Shown piece after piece: positions 26,742 to 35,164 of a stretch of 64,000 bases of DNA. The stretch is from Carnobacterium inhibens subsp. inhibens DSM 13024 (GTDB taxonomy: Bacteria > Bacillota > Bacilli > Lactobacillales > Carnobacteriaceae). Within the stretch, counting starts at the first letter, position 1. Every line of letters begins with the position of its first letter. The notes beneath the pieces were generated by a model. The model did not search any database and was not told where the DNA came from. It was given only the letters and a program-made list of their open reading frames with translations. The DNA lies in NCBI RefSeq assembly GCF_000746825.1, contig NZ_JQIV01000006.1:744001-808000 (forward strand), read 5' to 3'. The position numbers and the translations under genes were made by a program.

Positions 26742-27785
26742 TTATAAAATAAATCGTTTGACAAAAGGTATTTTTGACATTGCTTTTACACAAACGTAAC
26801 TGATTAAAAAAATAGCTAAGGTTAATAGTGGGACAGATAGAATCGGAGTAGTAAACAGTGTATTCAAGTTCGCTTTCCATACTAGAAATATAATCAGCAC
26901 ATGAACCAAATAAATGCCAAATGAATAAGTTGAAAATTCTGAAAGAACACGTTTAAATGTAGTTGAAAAGTTCTTACTTTGTAATCTCTCTTTTGCCAAT
27001 AAAAAAGCTGCTAAACTAGTAAAAAATACATTTGGAGTTAGATATTCATAAGGAACATCATAATGTTCGCCTTGTTTAAGCGACTCAACACTTGTGATCA
27101 TAATTGTACTGATCAATCCAGCCACTCCTAATAGATAGATGCCTGTTTTCATCCATTTTTTCAAATCGTAATGCGCTAAATAATAGCCAATAAAAAAGTA
27201 CCCAACATAGCCAAATGTGATATCTAGGTTAACTCCTCTTTCAACAAACGTTACAGTCGAACTAACTGGAAATTCATTATAGGAAGGTAAAATAAATCCA
27301 ATATAAAAACAAAACGTCACAAGATAGAGGATGATTTTTTTATCTTCAGCAATCTTTCGCAGAAAAGGAATCATGACATAAATTTCAATCATTCGAAAAA
27401 GAAACCACAAATGGTAATGCCCTTCTTTAAATGCTTCAACCATTACTCCCCATACTTCTGCATTGAATGTCCGGTATTCATTCCATGTAAAAATCATTGC
27501 ATATAAGGCTGACCAGAAGATAAAAGCTGTTACTAATCGAAAAAGATTTTTTTTATATAACTTTTTTATCGAAAATTCTCGCTTAGGATCTAAAAAAAAG
27601 ACTCCACTCAACATAAAAAATAGCGGTACACTCATACGTGCAAAACTGTCAAAGATATTTAATACTTGCCATTGATAGGAATCCATTTCATATAAACTAA
27701 AATCACGTGAAGCAATATGAATGGTAATTACTAAAAAAGTAGCTGCTACACGCAGAATATCAGCATACAAAACTCTTTCTTTCAT
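26742..27785 (-). CDS. Membrane acyltransferase, acyltransferase-3 family
   Basis: The ATG at 27785 has AAAGGAGG upstream. The 347-residue protein has about ten transmembrane helices and starts LYADILRVAATFLVITIHI, the acyltransferase-3 signature with its catalytic His. MSVPLFFMLSGVFFL and HLWFLFRMIEIYVMIPFLR are also typical. Members such as OafA/WecH transfer acetyl or other acyl groups to surface sugars. Its place between the YihY-like gene and map gives no clear target; acetylation of the nearby glycan or of wall polymers is an inference. Confidence 0.88.
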   Translation of the reverse strand: MKERVLYADILRVAATFLVITIHIASRDFSLYEMDSYQWQVLNIFDSFARMSVPLFFMLSGVFFLDPKREFSIKKLYKKNLFRLVTAFIFWSALYAMIFTWNEYRTFNAEVWGVMVEAFKEGHYHLWFLFRMIEIYVMIPFLRKIAEDKKIILYLVTFCFYIGFILPSYNEFPVSSTVTFVERGVNLDITFGYVGYFFIGYYLAHYDLKKWMKTGIYLLGVAGLISTIMITSVESLKQGEHYDVPYEYLTPNVFFTSLAAFLLAKERLQSKNFSTTFKRVLSEFSTYSFGIYLVHVLIIFLVWKANLNTLFTTPILSVPLLTLAIFLISYVCVKAMSKIPFVKRFIL

Positions 27786-27833
27786 AGACTTCCTCCTTTT
27801 CATGAACTAATTTTCTATTATTAGTATACCATT

Positions 27834-27890
27834 AAAAAAAGTAGGTTGAACATCAACGAATACATAGTTGGTGTTCAACCTACTTTTTTA
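27834..27890 (-). terminator. Terminator after map
   Basis: The arms AAAAAGTAGGTTGAACA and TGTTCAACCTACTTTTT, with a further CAAC/GTTG pairing inside, form a strong hairpin about 30 bases beyond the map stop codon. A and T runs flank both sides. Confidence 0.85.
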
Positions 27891-27919
27891 ATTTTTAAGT
27901 TTACTCAATTCACTTTTAA

Positions 27920-28675
27920 TTAAGCTTTTTGTTCTGTTAAGATTCTTGGACCCTCTTTAGTAATCGCTAATGTATGTTCAAATTGGCAACTGATTCCGCC
28001 GTCTTTAGTACGAGCTGTCCAACCATTGTCATCCATCTTAGATTTCCACGTTCCTGTGTTGACCATAGGTTCAATCGTGATAACCATACCTTCTTTTAAG
28101 CGAAGACCTTTTCCAGCTTCTCCATAATGCGGAACAGATGGTGCTTCGTGCATGGTAGGTCCAATTCCGTGTCCAATAAACTCACGAACTACAGAAAAAC
28201 CTTCCCCTTCAACATAGGTTTGGATTGCATGACCGATATCCCCAATACGATTTCCCACTTGTGCTTGTTCGATTCCTAAATAAAGAGCTTTTTTAGTGAC
28301 TTCCATCAATTTTTCGGTTTCAGGAGTTCCTTCACCAACAATATAACTCCAGCAAGAATCTGACATTGCACCTTTTAAATTAACAACCGTATCAACTTTA
28401 ATCAAGTCGCCGTTCTTCAATACTTCTTTTTTACTAGGGAATCCATGACAAATTTCATCATTGACGCTGACGCAAGTAGCATATTCATAGCCTTCAAATC
28501 CAATTTGTTCAGCAATGCCGCCATGTTCCTCGATATAACTTTGCATAAATTCGTTAATTTCCCAGCTCGTGACACCCGGTTTGATAATCTCTCTCAAGGC
28601 AATATGTGCATTTGCCAGTAATGTTCCTGATTCATCCATTGCATCAATTTCACGTTGTGATTTTAGTGTGATCAA
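27920..28675 (-). CDS. map: Methionine aminopeptidase, type I
   Basis: A 251-residue M24 enzyme. ICHGFPSKKEVLKNGD, VDTVVNLKGAMSDSCW, EFIGHGIGPTMHEAP, TIEPM and QFEHTLAI carry the dinuclear metal ligands (two Asp, His, two Glu) and the catalytic His. It removes N-terminal Met from nascent proteins in the cytosol. Its start is TTG, with AGAGGAAC placed 4-8 bases upstream. A TTCACA-17-TATAAT promoter precedes it and a strong terminator follows, so it is monocistronic. Confidence 0.96.
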   Translation of the reverse strand: MITLKSQREIDAMDESGTLLANAHIALREIIKPGVTSWEINEFMQSYIEEHGGIAEQIGFEGYEYATCVSVNDEICHGFPSKKEVLKNGDLIKVDTVVNLKGAMSDSCWSYIVGEGTPETEKLMEVTKKALYLGIEQAQVGNRIGDIGHAIQTYVEGEGFSVVREFIGHGIGPTMHEAPSVPHYGEAGKGLRLKEGMVITIEPMVNTGTWKSKMDDNGWTARTKDGGISCQFEHTLAITKEGPRILTEQKA

Positions 28676-28730
28676 TTTTGTTCCTCTTTTCTATTTAGTC
28701 TTACTCATTTATTATTCTCTCTTCTTTTCT

Positions 28731-28759
28731 ATTATAAGCTTAATTTATCCATTTGTGAA
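28731..28759 (-). promoter_or_regulatory. Promoter of map
   Basis: On the minus strand TTCACA and TATAAT are separated by 17 bases, about 55 bases upstream of the TTG start. Confidence 0.6.
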
Positions 28760-28923
28760 CCATTCTTCCTATTGATTAAAATGGAGGCCCTTTCTCTCAT
28801 AATTAAGTGAGTTGGAAACGAACTATAGGCTATTCTCTTCGAAAAATTGTGACTTTAGGGTTATTTTTCTTTCGTTTTCCGTTATACTTCACTAGAGAAC
28901 AACTAATGAGAGCGAGTGGTTTA

Positions 28924-29835
28924 ATGAATAACAAAACGAAGTATACCCCTAAAAAAAATACCAATAACAATCTTTATACCGTAACTGAAGCAATAGAATT
29001 ATTGCCTTTTTTATTAAGTGTCATGAAAAACGCAAGTCGTAATTCTGTAAAATCTACTTTAACGAGAGGTCAAGTGATGGTCGAAGGAAAGATGGTAAAG
29101 CAACACAATCATGCTTTGCTTCCTGGTCAAGTTGTGGCGATTCAATCTAACAAAGCGGCGATCAAAGAAACCGCATTGATTGGAATGACTATTGTGTATG
29201 AAGATGATGCAATCATTGTCATTGATAAAGAAGCTGGTCTATTATCGATTGCAGCTAAATTTGCTCAAGAATTGACTGCTCATCGTCAGTTGATCAACTA
29301 CGTCAAACAAGACAACCCTAACAACCGTATCTACATTGTTCACCGTTTAGACCGCGACACTTCAGGTGTAATGGTTTTTGCAAAAACTGAAAAAATCAAA
29401 GATGCTATGCAAGAAAATTGGAAAGACATCGTTAAGGAACGAATTTATACTGTATTAGTTGAAGGCGTTGTTACTGAGGAAAAAGGAACCATCAAAACAT
29501 GGTTAGTGGAAAGTAGTAAAGCAATGAAAGTTCATTCAAGTACGTATGATAATGGCGGAAAGTTAGCCATCACGCATTACAAAAAAATTCGTTCTAATGA
29601 TGAATTTACTTTATTAGAAGCTCAATTAGAAACAGGACGTAAAAATCAAATTCGCGTACACATGGAATCAATTGGTCATCCTGTAGCTGGTGATAAAAAA
29701 TACGGTGCTTCTACGAACCCGTTAAAACGCTTGGGCCTTCATGCCACTACTTTAGCTTTGATCCACCCTACTAGCGGTGAATTGGTACGTTTCCACTCTA
29801 AAGTACCTAAAGTATTTTTGATGCATTCAAAATAG
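28924..29835 (+). CDS. RluA-family 23S rRNA/tRNA pseudouridine synthase
   Basis: The 303-residue reading (ATG at 28924) matches the usual RluA/RluD length; an ATG at 28906 and a GTG at 28807 are in frame, but a candidate -10 (TATACT, 28883-28888) lies downstream of the GTG and argues against it. An S4-like RNA-binding domain (SVKSTLTRGQVMVEG) is followed by the catalytic domain: VHRLDRDTSGVMVFAKT contains the catalytic Asp, and GRKNQIRVHM and HPVAGDKKYG follow. It converts uridines in rRNA or tRNA to pseudouridine. The exact site is not predictable. It is followed by the tagA gene. Confidence 0.9.
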   Translation: MNNKTKYTPKKNTNNNLYTVTEAIELLPFLLSVMKNASRNSVKSTLTRGQVMVEGKMVKQHNHALLPGQVVAIQSNKAAIKETALIGMTIVYEDDAIIVIDKEAGLLSIAAKFAQELTAHRQLINYVKQDNPNNRIYIVHRLDRDTSGVMVFAKTEKIKDAMQENWKDIVKERIYTVLVEGVVTEEKGTIKTWLVESSKAMKVHSSTYDNGGKLAITHYKKIRSNDEFTLLEAQLETGRKNQIRVHMESIGHPVAGDKKYGASTNPLKRLGLHATTLALIHPTSGELVRFHSKVPKVFLMHSK

Positions 29836-29961
29836 ACTTACGTAAAATATTCTGTATTAATAAAAAAATTAGAAAGCTTTGCTTTATCTCTCTGCTAGTT
29901 CAATGGTATGATAAGTAAAATGGTTATATTTAGTAAAAGGGGTTAAGGATGGTTAGCAATT

Positions 29962-30702
29962 ATGGAGCATAAAAAAGTATCTGTCTTAGGTGTAACTTTT
30001 GACAATAAAACAAAAGAAGCCTTTCTCAAAGAATTAATGGCGCGTATCGACCACAAAAAAAAATCTTTTGTGGTTACTGCCAACCCTGAAATTGTCATGT
30101 ACGCAAAAAAAGATCCCAATTATATGTCGCTTATAAAAGAAGCGGATTACGTCATTGCGGATGGAATCGGTATTATCAAAGGATCAAAAATGTTAGGTAC
30201 TCCAATTGTTGAACGAGTAGCTGGGTACGATTTAATGTTGGCTTTGTTGGATGAAGCGAATCAACAAGGCAGTCGTGTTTACCTATTAGGTGCAAAAGAA
30301 GATGTCTTGCAAAGCACAGTTGCTAAAGTTAAGAAGCTTTACCCTTCTATCAATCTAGTTGGGTCACGAAATGGTTATTTTGATTTTTCTGATTCTGCGG
30401 TCATTGAAGCGGTTCAAGCAACTCAACCAGATATAGTGTTCGTTGCTATAGGCTATCCAAAGCAAGAACAATGGATCCACCAGTATATGAGGACTGCTTC
30501 AACAGGTTTGTTAATGGGTGTTGGCGGTAGTTTTGACGTTCTTTCTGGAAAATCAAAACGTGCACCAAAAATCTTTATCAAGTTAAACATTGAATGGTTG
30601 TATCGTTTGATTAAACAACCCTTTAGAATAAAGCGTATGATGGCTTTGCCTCGCTTCTTACGTGAAGTAAAAAATGAAAAAAAACAAGTATCTAAACATT
30701 AG
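29962..30702 (+). CDS. tagA: WecG/TagA/CpsF family N-acetylmannosaminyltransferase
   Basis: A 246-residue GT26 enzyme. FVVTANPEIVMYAKKDP, YVIADGIGIIKGSKMLG, VERVAGYDLM, VFVAIGYPKQEQWIH and MGVGGSFDVLSGKSKRAP are the family signature, with the catalytic Asp in ADGIG. TagA/TarA adds ManNAc from UDP-ManNAc to undecaprenyl-PP-GlcNAc, giving the linkage unit of wall teichoic acid at the membrane's inner face. MnaA encoded at 19737-20894 makes the donor. The WecG version (ManNAcA) is not favoured because no UDP-ManNAc dehydrogenase is seen. A GT4 gene follows after a terminator. Confidence 0.9.
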   Translation: MEHKKVSVLGVTFDNKTKEAFLKELMARIDHKKKSFVVTANPEIVMYAKKDPNYMSLIKEADYVIADGIGIIKGSKMLGTPIVERVAGYDLMLALLDEANQQGSRVYLLGAKEDVLQSTVAKVKKLYPSINLVGSRNGYFDFSDSAVIEAVQATQPDIVFVAIGYPKQEQWIHQYMRTASTGLLMGVGGSFDVLSGKSKRAPKIFIKLNIEWLYRLIKQPFRIKRMMALPRFLREVKNEKKQVSKH

Positions 30703-30710
30703 TCTAAAAA

Positions 30711-30736
30711 GCTGAACAAATTCTGTTCAGTTTTTT
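30711..30736 (+). terminator. Terminator after tagA
   Basis: CTGAACA and TGTTCAG form a 7-base-pair stem with a 5-base loop, followed by TTTTTT. It separates tagA from the GT4 gene, though read-through is possible. Confidence 0.75.
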
Positions 30737-30781
30737 ACTAGTTTAATGATAAAAATCAAACACAAATGAGGTTATTTCGTT

Positions 30782-31870
30782 ATGAAAGTCTTACACATCA
30801 ATGCTGGGTTAGAAGATGGTGGTGGAAAAAATCATATCTTATCCCTGCTTTCTCAATTTGATCCATCTGTTGCGGAACTGCTTGTTTTGGAAGAAGGAAT
30901 TATTGCTGAGGAAGCTAAAAAACTAGGAATAACTGTACACACGCTCAAACAACAGTCCCGTTATGATTTATCTATTTTGAAACGGTTGGCTCAATTTATT
31001 AATGACCATTCTTTTGATATTGTACATACACATGGTGCACGTGCAAATCTTATCTTTTCTCTTATTCATAAAAAAGTACCAGCTCTATGGCTTACTACAG
31101 TTCACAGTGACCCTACGCTTGATTTTATGAATAGAGGGGTAAAAGGATACGTATTCACTCAACTTAATTTAGCCAGCTTAAAAAAAGCAGATCATTTAAT
31201 CGTTGTGACTGACAGCTTGATAAAACCTTTATGCGATTTAGGCATCAATAAAGAAAAGATAACGGTGATTTATAACGGTCTCCAATTTGGCTCTCCTCTG
31301 GTTAAAGCAACAAAAACAAATAAGCAATTTACTTTAACATGTGTTGCTCGTCTGCACCCTATTAAAGGGCATGAGCTTTTACTCGAAAGCTTAGATGCGG
31401 CCAAATTTTCAGACTTTACACTAAACTTAGTAGGAGATGGAGAATTAAGATCTGCTCTTGAAAAAAAAGTTCAGCAACTTAATATGCAAGACCGTGTTCA
31501 TTTTTTAGGTTTTTTAAATAAACCTCTAGTAGACGAAACGATTAAAAACTCAGATTTGACACTATTAGCCTCCTATAACGAAGGTTTCCCGATGGTGTTG
31601 TTGGAATCTGCCAATCAAAAAGTTCCTTTTATCGCTACAAATGTTGGGGATATTTCCCTTTTAGTTCCAGATAAACAATATGGTTGGTGTGTCCCCGCTG
31701 GATCTATTGAATCTTTAACAGAAACTCTCAATGAAGCTTATGATGAATGGGAAAATGGAACGCTAGAGACTAAAGGTGAGTTAGTTTACCAATTAGCTTC
31801 TACTCAATTTTCTCTCAAAAAATTCTATGATGCTACTTTAGCACTTTATGAAACATTCATTCATGCATAA
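30782..31870 (+). CDS. GT4 family glycosyltransferase
   Basis: A 362-residue GT-B enzyme. The N-terminal domain has VLHINAGLEDGGGKNHIL and IVHTHGARANLI; the C-terminal domain has CVARLHPIKGHELLLES, LVGDGELRSALE and the nucleotide-binding ASYNEGFPMVLLESANQK (EX7E motif). It transfers a sugar with retention at the membrane's inner face. TTATTTCGTTATG gives a start with GAGG upstream. Its position behind tagA suggests wall teichoic acid or glycolipid synthesis, but this is context only. Confidence 0.88.
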   Translation: MKVLHINAGLEDGGGKNHILSLLSQFDPSVAELLVLEEGIIAEEAKKLGITVHTLKQQSRYDLSILKRLAQFINDHSFDIVHTHGARANLIFSLIHKKVPALWLTTVHSDPTLDFMNRGVKGYVFTQLNLASLKKADHLIVVTDSLIKPLCDLGINKEKITVIYNGLQFGSPLVKATKTNKQFTLTCVARLHPIKGHELLLESLDAAKFSDFTLNLVGDGELRSALEKKVQQLNMQDRVHFLGFLNKPLVDETIKNSDLTLLASYNEGFPMVLLESANQKVPFIATNVGDISLLVPDKQYGWCVPAGSIESLTETLNEAYDEWENGTLETKGELVYQLASTQFSLKKFYDATLALYETFIHA

Positions 31871-31905
31871 AACCTATTATCCAGTTAGTAATCTCTTATA
31901 TTCCA

Positions 31906-31935
31906 TTGCAGAACTTACCATTCCTTTGGTATACT
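31906..31935 (+). promoter_or_regulatory. Promoter of the flavodoxin gene
   Basis: TTGCAG and TATACT are separated by 18 bases, about 43 bases upstream of the flavodoxin ATG. Confidence 0.5.
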
Positions 31936-31978
31936 TTGCTAAGGAAACACACACGCACAGAAAAGGATGAGATGTAAA

Positions 31979-32434
31979 ATGACAAAAGCCTTAATTGTCT
32001 TTGCAAGTTTAACCGGCAACACAGAAGAATGTGCAGATATTGTAGAAAAAGCTTTGGTAGATTTAGATGTGGACGTTGAAACAGTTGAGTGTATGCAAGC
32101 TGAACCAGAGGATTTTCTTGATGTAGATATCTGTATTATAGGTACTTACACTTATGGAAATGATGCAAATTTACCGGATGAATTCGTTGATTTTTATGAA
32201 GAACTCAGTGAAATTGATTTAACTGGAAAAGTTTTTGGAACATTCGGTTCAGGAGACCATTTTTACGATAAGTTCTGCCAATCCGTAGATGATTTTTCTG
32301 ATAAATTGGCTTCAATCGGTGCTATAGAAGGTACTGAAAGCGTAAAAGTCGATTTAGATGCTAATGATGAAGACATAGAAAACTTTAAAGCTTTTGCAAA
32401 AGCATTAGTTGAAAAAGTTGAATCTCTAGCTTAG
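31979..32434 (+). CDS. Flavodoxin
   Basis: The ATG at 31979 has AAAGGATGAG upstream; the longer frame adds only four residues. The 151-residue acidic protein has the FMN phosphate-binding loop FASLTGNTEECADIV at the N-terminus, then CIIGTYTYGNDANLPDEF, and FGTFGSGDHFYDKFCQSVD for the second FMN loop. Flavodoxins carry electrons in the cytosol for enzymes such as ribonucleotide reductase activators or desaturases. The gene has its own promoter and ends at a strong bidirectional terminator. The partner is unknown. Confidence 0.93.
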   Translation: MTKALIVFASLTGNTEECADIVEKALVDLDVDVETVECMQAEPEDFLDVDICIIGTYTYGNDANLPDEFVDFYEELSEIDLTGKVFGTFGSGDHFYDKFCQSVDDFSDKLASIGAIEGTESVKVDLDANDEDIENFKAFAKALVEKVESLA

Positions 32435-32440
32435 ACAATA

Positions 32441-32473
32441 AAAAAACCCTTATCAGGAGATAAGGGCTTTTTT
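32441..32473. terminator. Bidirectional terminator between flavodoxin and TetR genes
   Basis: AAAAAACCCTTATC and GATAAGGGCTTTTTT form a stem with a 4-base loop between the convergent genes. Confidence 0.9.
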
Positions 32474-32474
32474 A

Positions 32475-33032
32475 TTATGCTTTGTAATTAGGCATGTGTT
32501 GTTTTAATGTTTGTTCGATGTAATCCATTACATCTTTTTCATGAAACTTCAAGAACCCTTGGGCGATCAATACAGCTGTACCGTGAACCGTGATCCAAAT
32601 ATTTTTAAACAGTTTTGTTTTTTCAGCTTTTGACAACTCTTTCGTTCCTTCAAGTTCCTTAAAAATTCCCATCATCATGTCTAATGAAATCTTATGCATT
32701 TGATCAGGGTCTAGTTGAGACTCAAAGAAAAGTGCTTTAAAAAAGATGGGTTCATTTTTTGCAAAATAAACATAATTTAAACACATATTGAGTAAAGGGT
32801 CTTCTGTTCGTTCATTTTTATAGATTGTTTCATCTATATACGTTTTTATCTTTTCAACAAGTTCTTGTTTTAAGTCATCCATATTTTTAAATTCTAAATA
32901 AATGGGTTGTGTTGAGCAATCCATCTTTTTAGCAATATTCCGCGCTGTAAAACCTTCAAATCCTTCTGTTTTCACAACTTGATAAGCTGTTTCAAGAATT
33001 TGTGATTTTAAAATTGTCTTTTTTCTGGCCAT
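32475..33032 (-). CDS. TetR family transcriptional regulator
   Basis: A 185-residue protein with an N-terminal TetR helix-turn-helix: LETAYQVVKTEGFEGFTARN, IAKKMDCSTQPIYLEFKNMD. The remaining helical C-terminal domain is specific to the protein and would bind an unknown ligand or form the dimer. AGAGGTGAG lies upstream of the ATG. The flavodoxin gene converges on it; no gene is divergent within 500 bases except the aminopeptidase gene, which has its own promoter at 33451. The target is unknown. Confidence 0.88.
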   Translation of the reverse strand: MARKKTILKSQILETAYQVVKTEGFEGFTARNIAKKMDCSTQPIYLEFKNMDDLKQELVEKIKTYIDETIYKNERTEDPLLNMCLNYVYFAKNEPIFFKALFFESQLDPDQMHKISLDMMMGIFKELEGTKELSKAEKTKLFKNIWITVHGTAVLIAQGFLKFHEKDVMDYIEQTLKQHMPNYKA

Positions 33033-33578
33033 TTCAACTCACCTCTTCGGTCTCTTTTACCATCGATTAGGATAGGGCATCTTTATCTCCTGAAATCTTT
33101 TATCATAACAACCAACAGTTTTTGACTTCTTTTTTTACGAATAACTGGCCATCCTCATTTAGAAATTGATTCCAATATCAAGTAATATTATTTTTATCCT
33201 TACCCTTTAAAAACAATACTGCTTTTATGTTATCCGGATTCTCTCTCCAATATTCCTTAATTTATTTTATCACTATTGTGATTAAAAGAGAACACTTTTG
33301 TCTTACAAAAATTACTGCGTATATATTAAGTGTTTCCCGAACAAAATTGGTCTAGTTGTTCTTTATCTTCAGAAAAAGGATAAGAGACACGCAGCCAAAC
33401 TATTGTCAATTCTTTTTTTATTTTTAATTTAAAAAAGACTTTTAGTAAAATTGTTTCTCTTTCTTTCGTATGCTATTATTGTTTAGTAAGAGTTTGAAAC
33501 CAAACTAACTAGACAACTCGTTTTCTGTTTTAGTTCCTTTTGTTCCAACCTCATTTCGTATATTAGGAGGAAAAGATT
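33033..33578. other. Long intergenic region between tetR-like and M29 aminopeptidase genes
   Basis: 546 bases without a plausible gene. The right half contains the aminopeptidase promoter (33451-33479). No palindromic TetR operator stood out, and no structured RNA was recognised. Confidence 0.5.
33451..33479 (+). promoter_or_regulatory. Promoter of the M29 aminopeptidase gene
   Basis: TTGTTT and TATTAT are separated by 17 bases and the -10 is preceded by TGC, giving an extended -10. It lies 100 bases upstream of the ATG. Confidence 0.6.
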
Positions 33579-34817
33579 ATGGTATTGCCAAACTTTGAAG
33601 AAAATTTACAAAAATACGCTCATTTATTAGTTAAATCGGGTGTAAATGTTACAAAAGGACACACAGTTGTCTTGCAAATCGATGTAGACCAAGCTCCATT
33701 GGCTCGTTTGATTACAAAAGAAGCTTACGCATTAGGTGCGTCAGAAGTTATCGTGAAATGGGCAGATGACGTTGTCAATCGTGAACAATTTATTGGAACG
33801 CCCCAAGAACGCTTAACTAATATTCCTCAATATAAAATCGATGAATCATTAGATCAACTTGCTAAAGGTGCTAGTCGCATCAGTGTTCGTTCTTCAGATC
33901 CAGATGCACTATCTGGTGTGGACAGCGACAAAATTGCTGCTTATCAATCTGCAGCTGGCATTGCTTTAAGCGAACAACGTAAAGCAACTCAAGCAAATAA
34001 AGTGAGTTGGACAGTTGCTGCAGCTGCTGGTGCTAAATGGGCTGCAAAAGTATTCCCTAATTTAGAAACTGAAGAAGAACAGGTTGATGCTTTATGGGAT
34101 GCCATCTTCAAAGCTGTTAGTCTTTATGATGCTGATCCTGTTGAATCATGGGCTAAAAAGGATATCACATTAAATGAAAAAGCTGACGAATTAAACAAAG
34201 AACAATTTGTAGCCTTGCACTACACAGCTCCTGGTACTGATTTAACGGTTGGTTTACCTGAAGGTCACCGTTGGGAAGGCGCCGGTAGTGATAACGTTCG
34301 TGGCGAACGTTTCATGGCAAATATGCCCACTGAAGAAGTCTTCACGGCCCCTGACGCTAATCGCGTTGACGGTGTGGTTCGCAGTACTAAACCATTAAGC
34401 TATGCTGGAAATACGATCTTAAATATGGAATTTACGTTTAAAGACGGAAAAGTTGTCAATGTAACTGCTGAACAAGGCGAAGATGTCTTGAAAAATTTAG
34501 TCGCAACAGACGAAGGTTCTGCACGTTTAGGCGAAGTTGCTTTAGTTCCAGATCCTTCTCCTATTTCTCAATCAGGTATCGTATTCTACAATACTTTATT
34601 CGACGAAAATGCATCAAATCACTTAGCTTTAGGTTCTGCTTATGCCTTTAGCTTAATTGGCGGAACAGAAATGACTGAAGAAGAATTAAAAGCAGCTGGA
34701 TTAAATCGTTCAACTGTCCATGTCGACTTCATGATTGGTTCTGACAAAATGGATGTAGATGGAATCCGTAAAGATGGTACTAAAGTTCCTGTTTTCCGTA
34801 ATGGTGATTGGGCTTAA
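33579..34817 (+). CDS. pepS: M29 family (thermophilic-type) aminopeptidase, PepS-like
   Basis: A 412-residue enzyme of the AmpS/PepS/aminopeptidase T family. NFEENLQKYAHLLVKSGVNV starts it, and LTVGLPEGHRWEGAGSD, MPTEEVFTAPDANRVDG, LGEVALVPDPSPIS, NTLFDENASNHLALGSAY and VHVDFMIGSDKMDVDG supply the metal-binding Glu, His and Asp residues. It releases N-terminal residues from peptides in the cytosol. AGGAGG lies 9 bases upstream of the ATG. The gene is single, with promoter and terminator on each side. Confidence 0.95.
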   Translation: MVLPNFEENLQKYAHLLVKSGVNVTKGHTVVLQIDVDQAPLARLITKEAYALGASEVIVKWADDVVNREQFIGTPQERLTNIPQYKIDESLDQLAKGASRISVRSSDPDALSGVDSDKIAAYQSAAGIALSEQRKATQANKVSWTVAAAAGAKWAAKVFPNLETEEEQVDALWDAIFKAVSLYDADPVESWAKKDITLNEKADELNKEQFVALHYTAPGTDLTVGLPEGHRWEGAGSDNVRGERFMANMPTEEVFTAPDANRVDGVVRSTKPLSYAGNTILNMEFTFKDGKVVNVTAEQGEDVLKNLVATDEGSARLGEVALVPDPSPISQSGIVFYNTLFDENASNHLALGSAYAFSLIGGTEMTEEELKAAGLNRSTVHVDFMIGSDKMDVDGIRKDGTKVPVFRNGDWA

Positions 34818-34880
34818 TATTATAGTTTGGTGTGAATTAACTTTTAGTCATGCCAACTATGATGAGTATTTGGACAAATA

Positions 34881-34938
34881 AAAAAAATTGAGCTCACTCA
34901 GCCATATTCTTTTGATTATGGCTGAGTGAGCTTTTTTC
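34881..34938 (+). terminator. Terminator after the M29 aminopeptidase gene
   Basis: A-run, then AGCTCACTCAGCCATA and TATGGCTGAGTGAGCT as 16-base arms around a 10-base loop, then TTTTTT. Confidence 0.92.
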
Positions 34939-34952
34939 TTATTGGGTTTTTT

Positions 34953-35022
34953 ATCTAAAATGATGGGTTCACTTCATTTTAGATCTCACTCTTTCGTGTA
35001 GAGTCTATTCACGAAAGAGTGA
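34953..35022. repeat. Two adjacent perfect inverted repeats
   Basis: ATCTAAAATGA and its complement lie at 34953-34963 and 34974-34984. TCACTCTTTCGTG and its complement lie at 34986-34998 and 35010-35022. The second hairpin is followed a few bases later by TTTTT on the plus strand. Their role is unknown; they may back up termination. Confidence 0.7.
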
Positions 35023-35164
35023 CATCAATTTTTGTCGCAAATGCTGCTTTTATTCTTTTAAAAATATTTATCAGGACTATATTTAAGAATACATTTCAGT
35101 TGAACAGAAAAATAGAGACGATAAGACAATATAGTCTCACCTCCTCTATTTTATTATGTATTTT

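Larger units (their letters stand above)
34818..35164. other. Intergenic region with three consecutive hairpins
   Basis: 347 bases between the aminopeptidase and S1-domain genes. It holds the aminopeptidase terminator (34881-34938) and then two further perfect inverted repeats at 34953-34984 and 34986-35022. No coding sequence was recognised. Confidence 0.6.

Noticed and set aside
26647..26880. Minus-strand frame between the YihY and acyltransferase genes
   Set aside because: It overlaps the acyltransferase 3' end in another frame and has no ribosome binding site.
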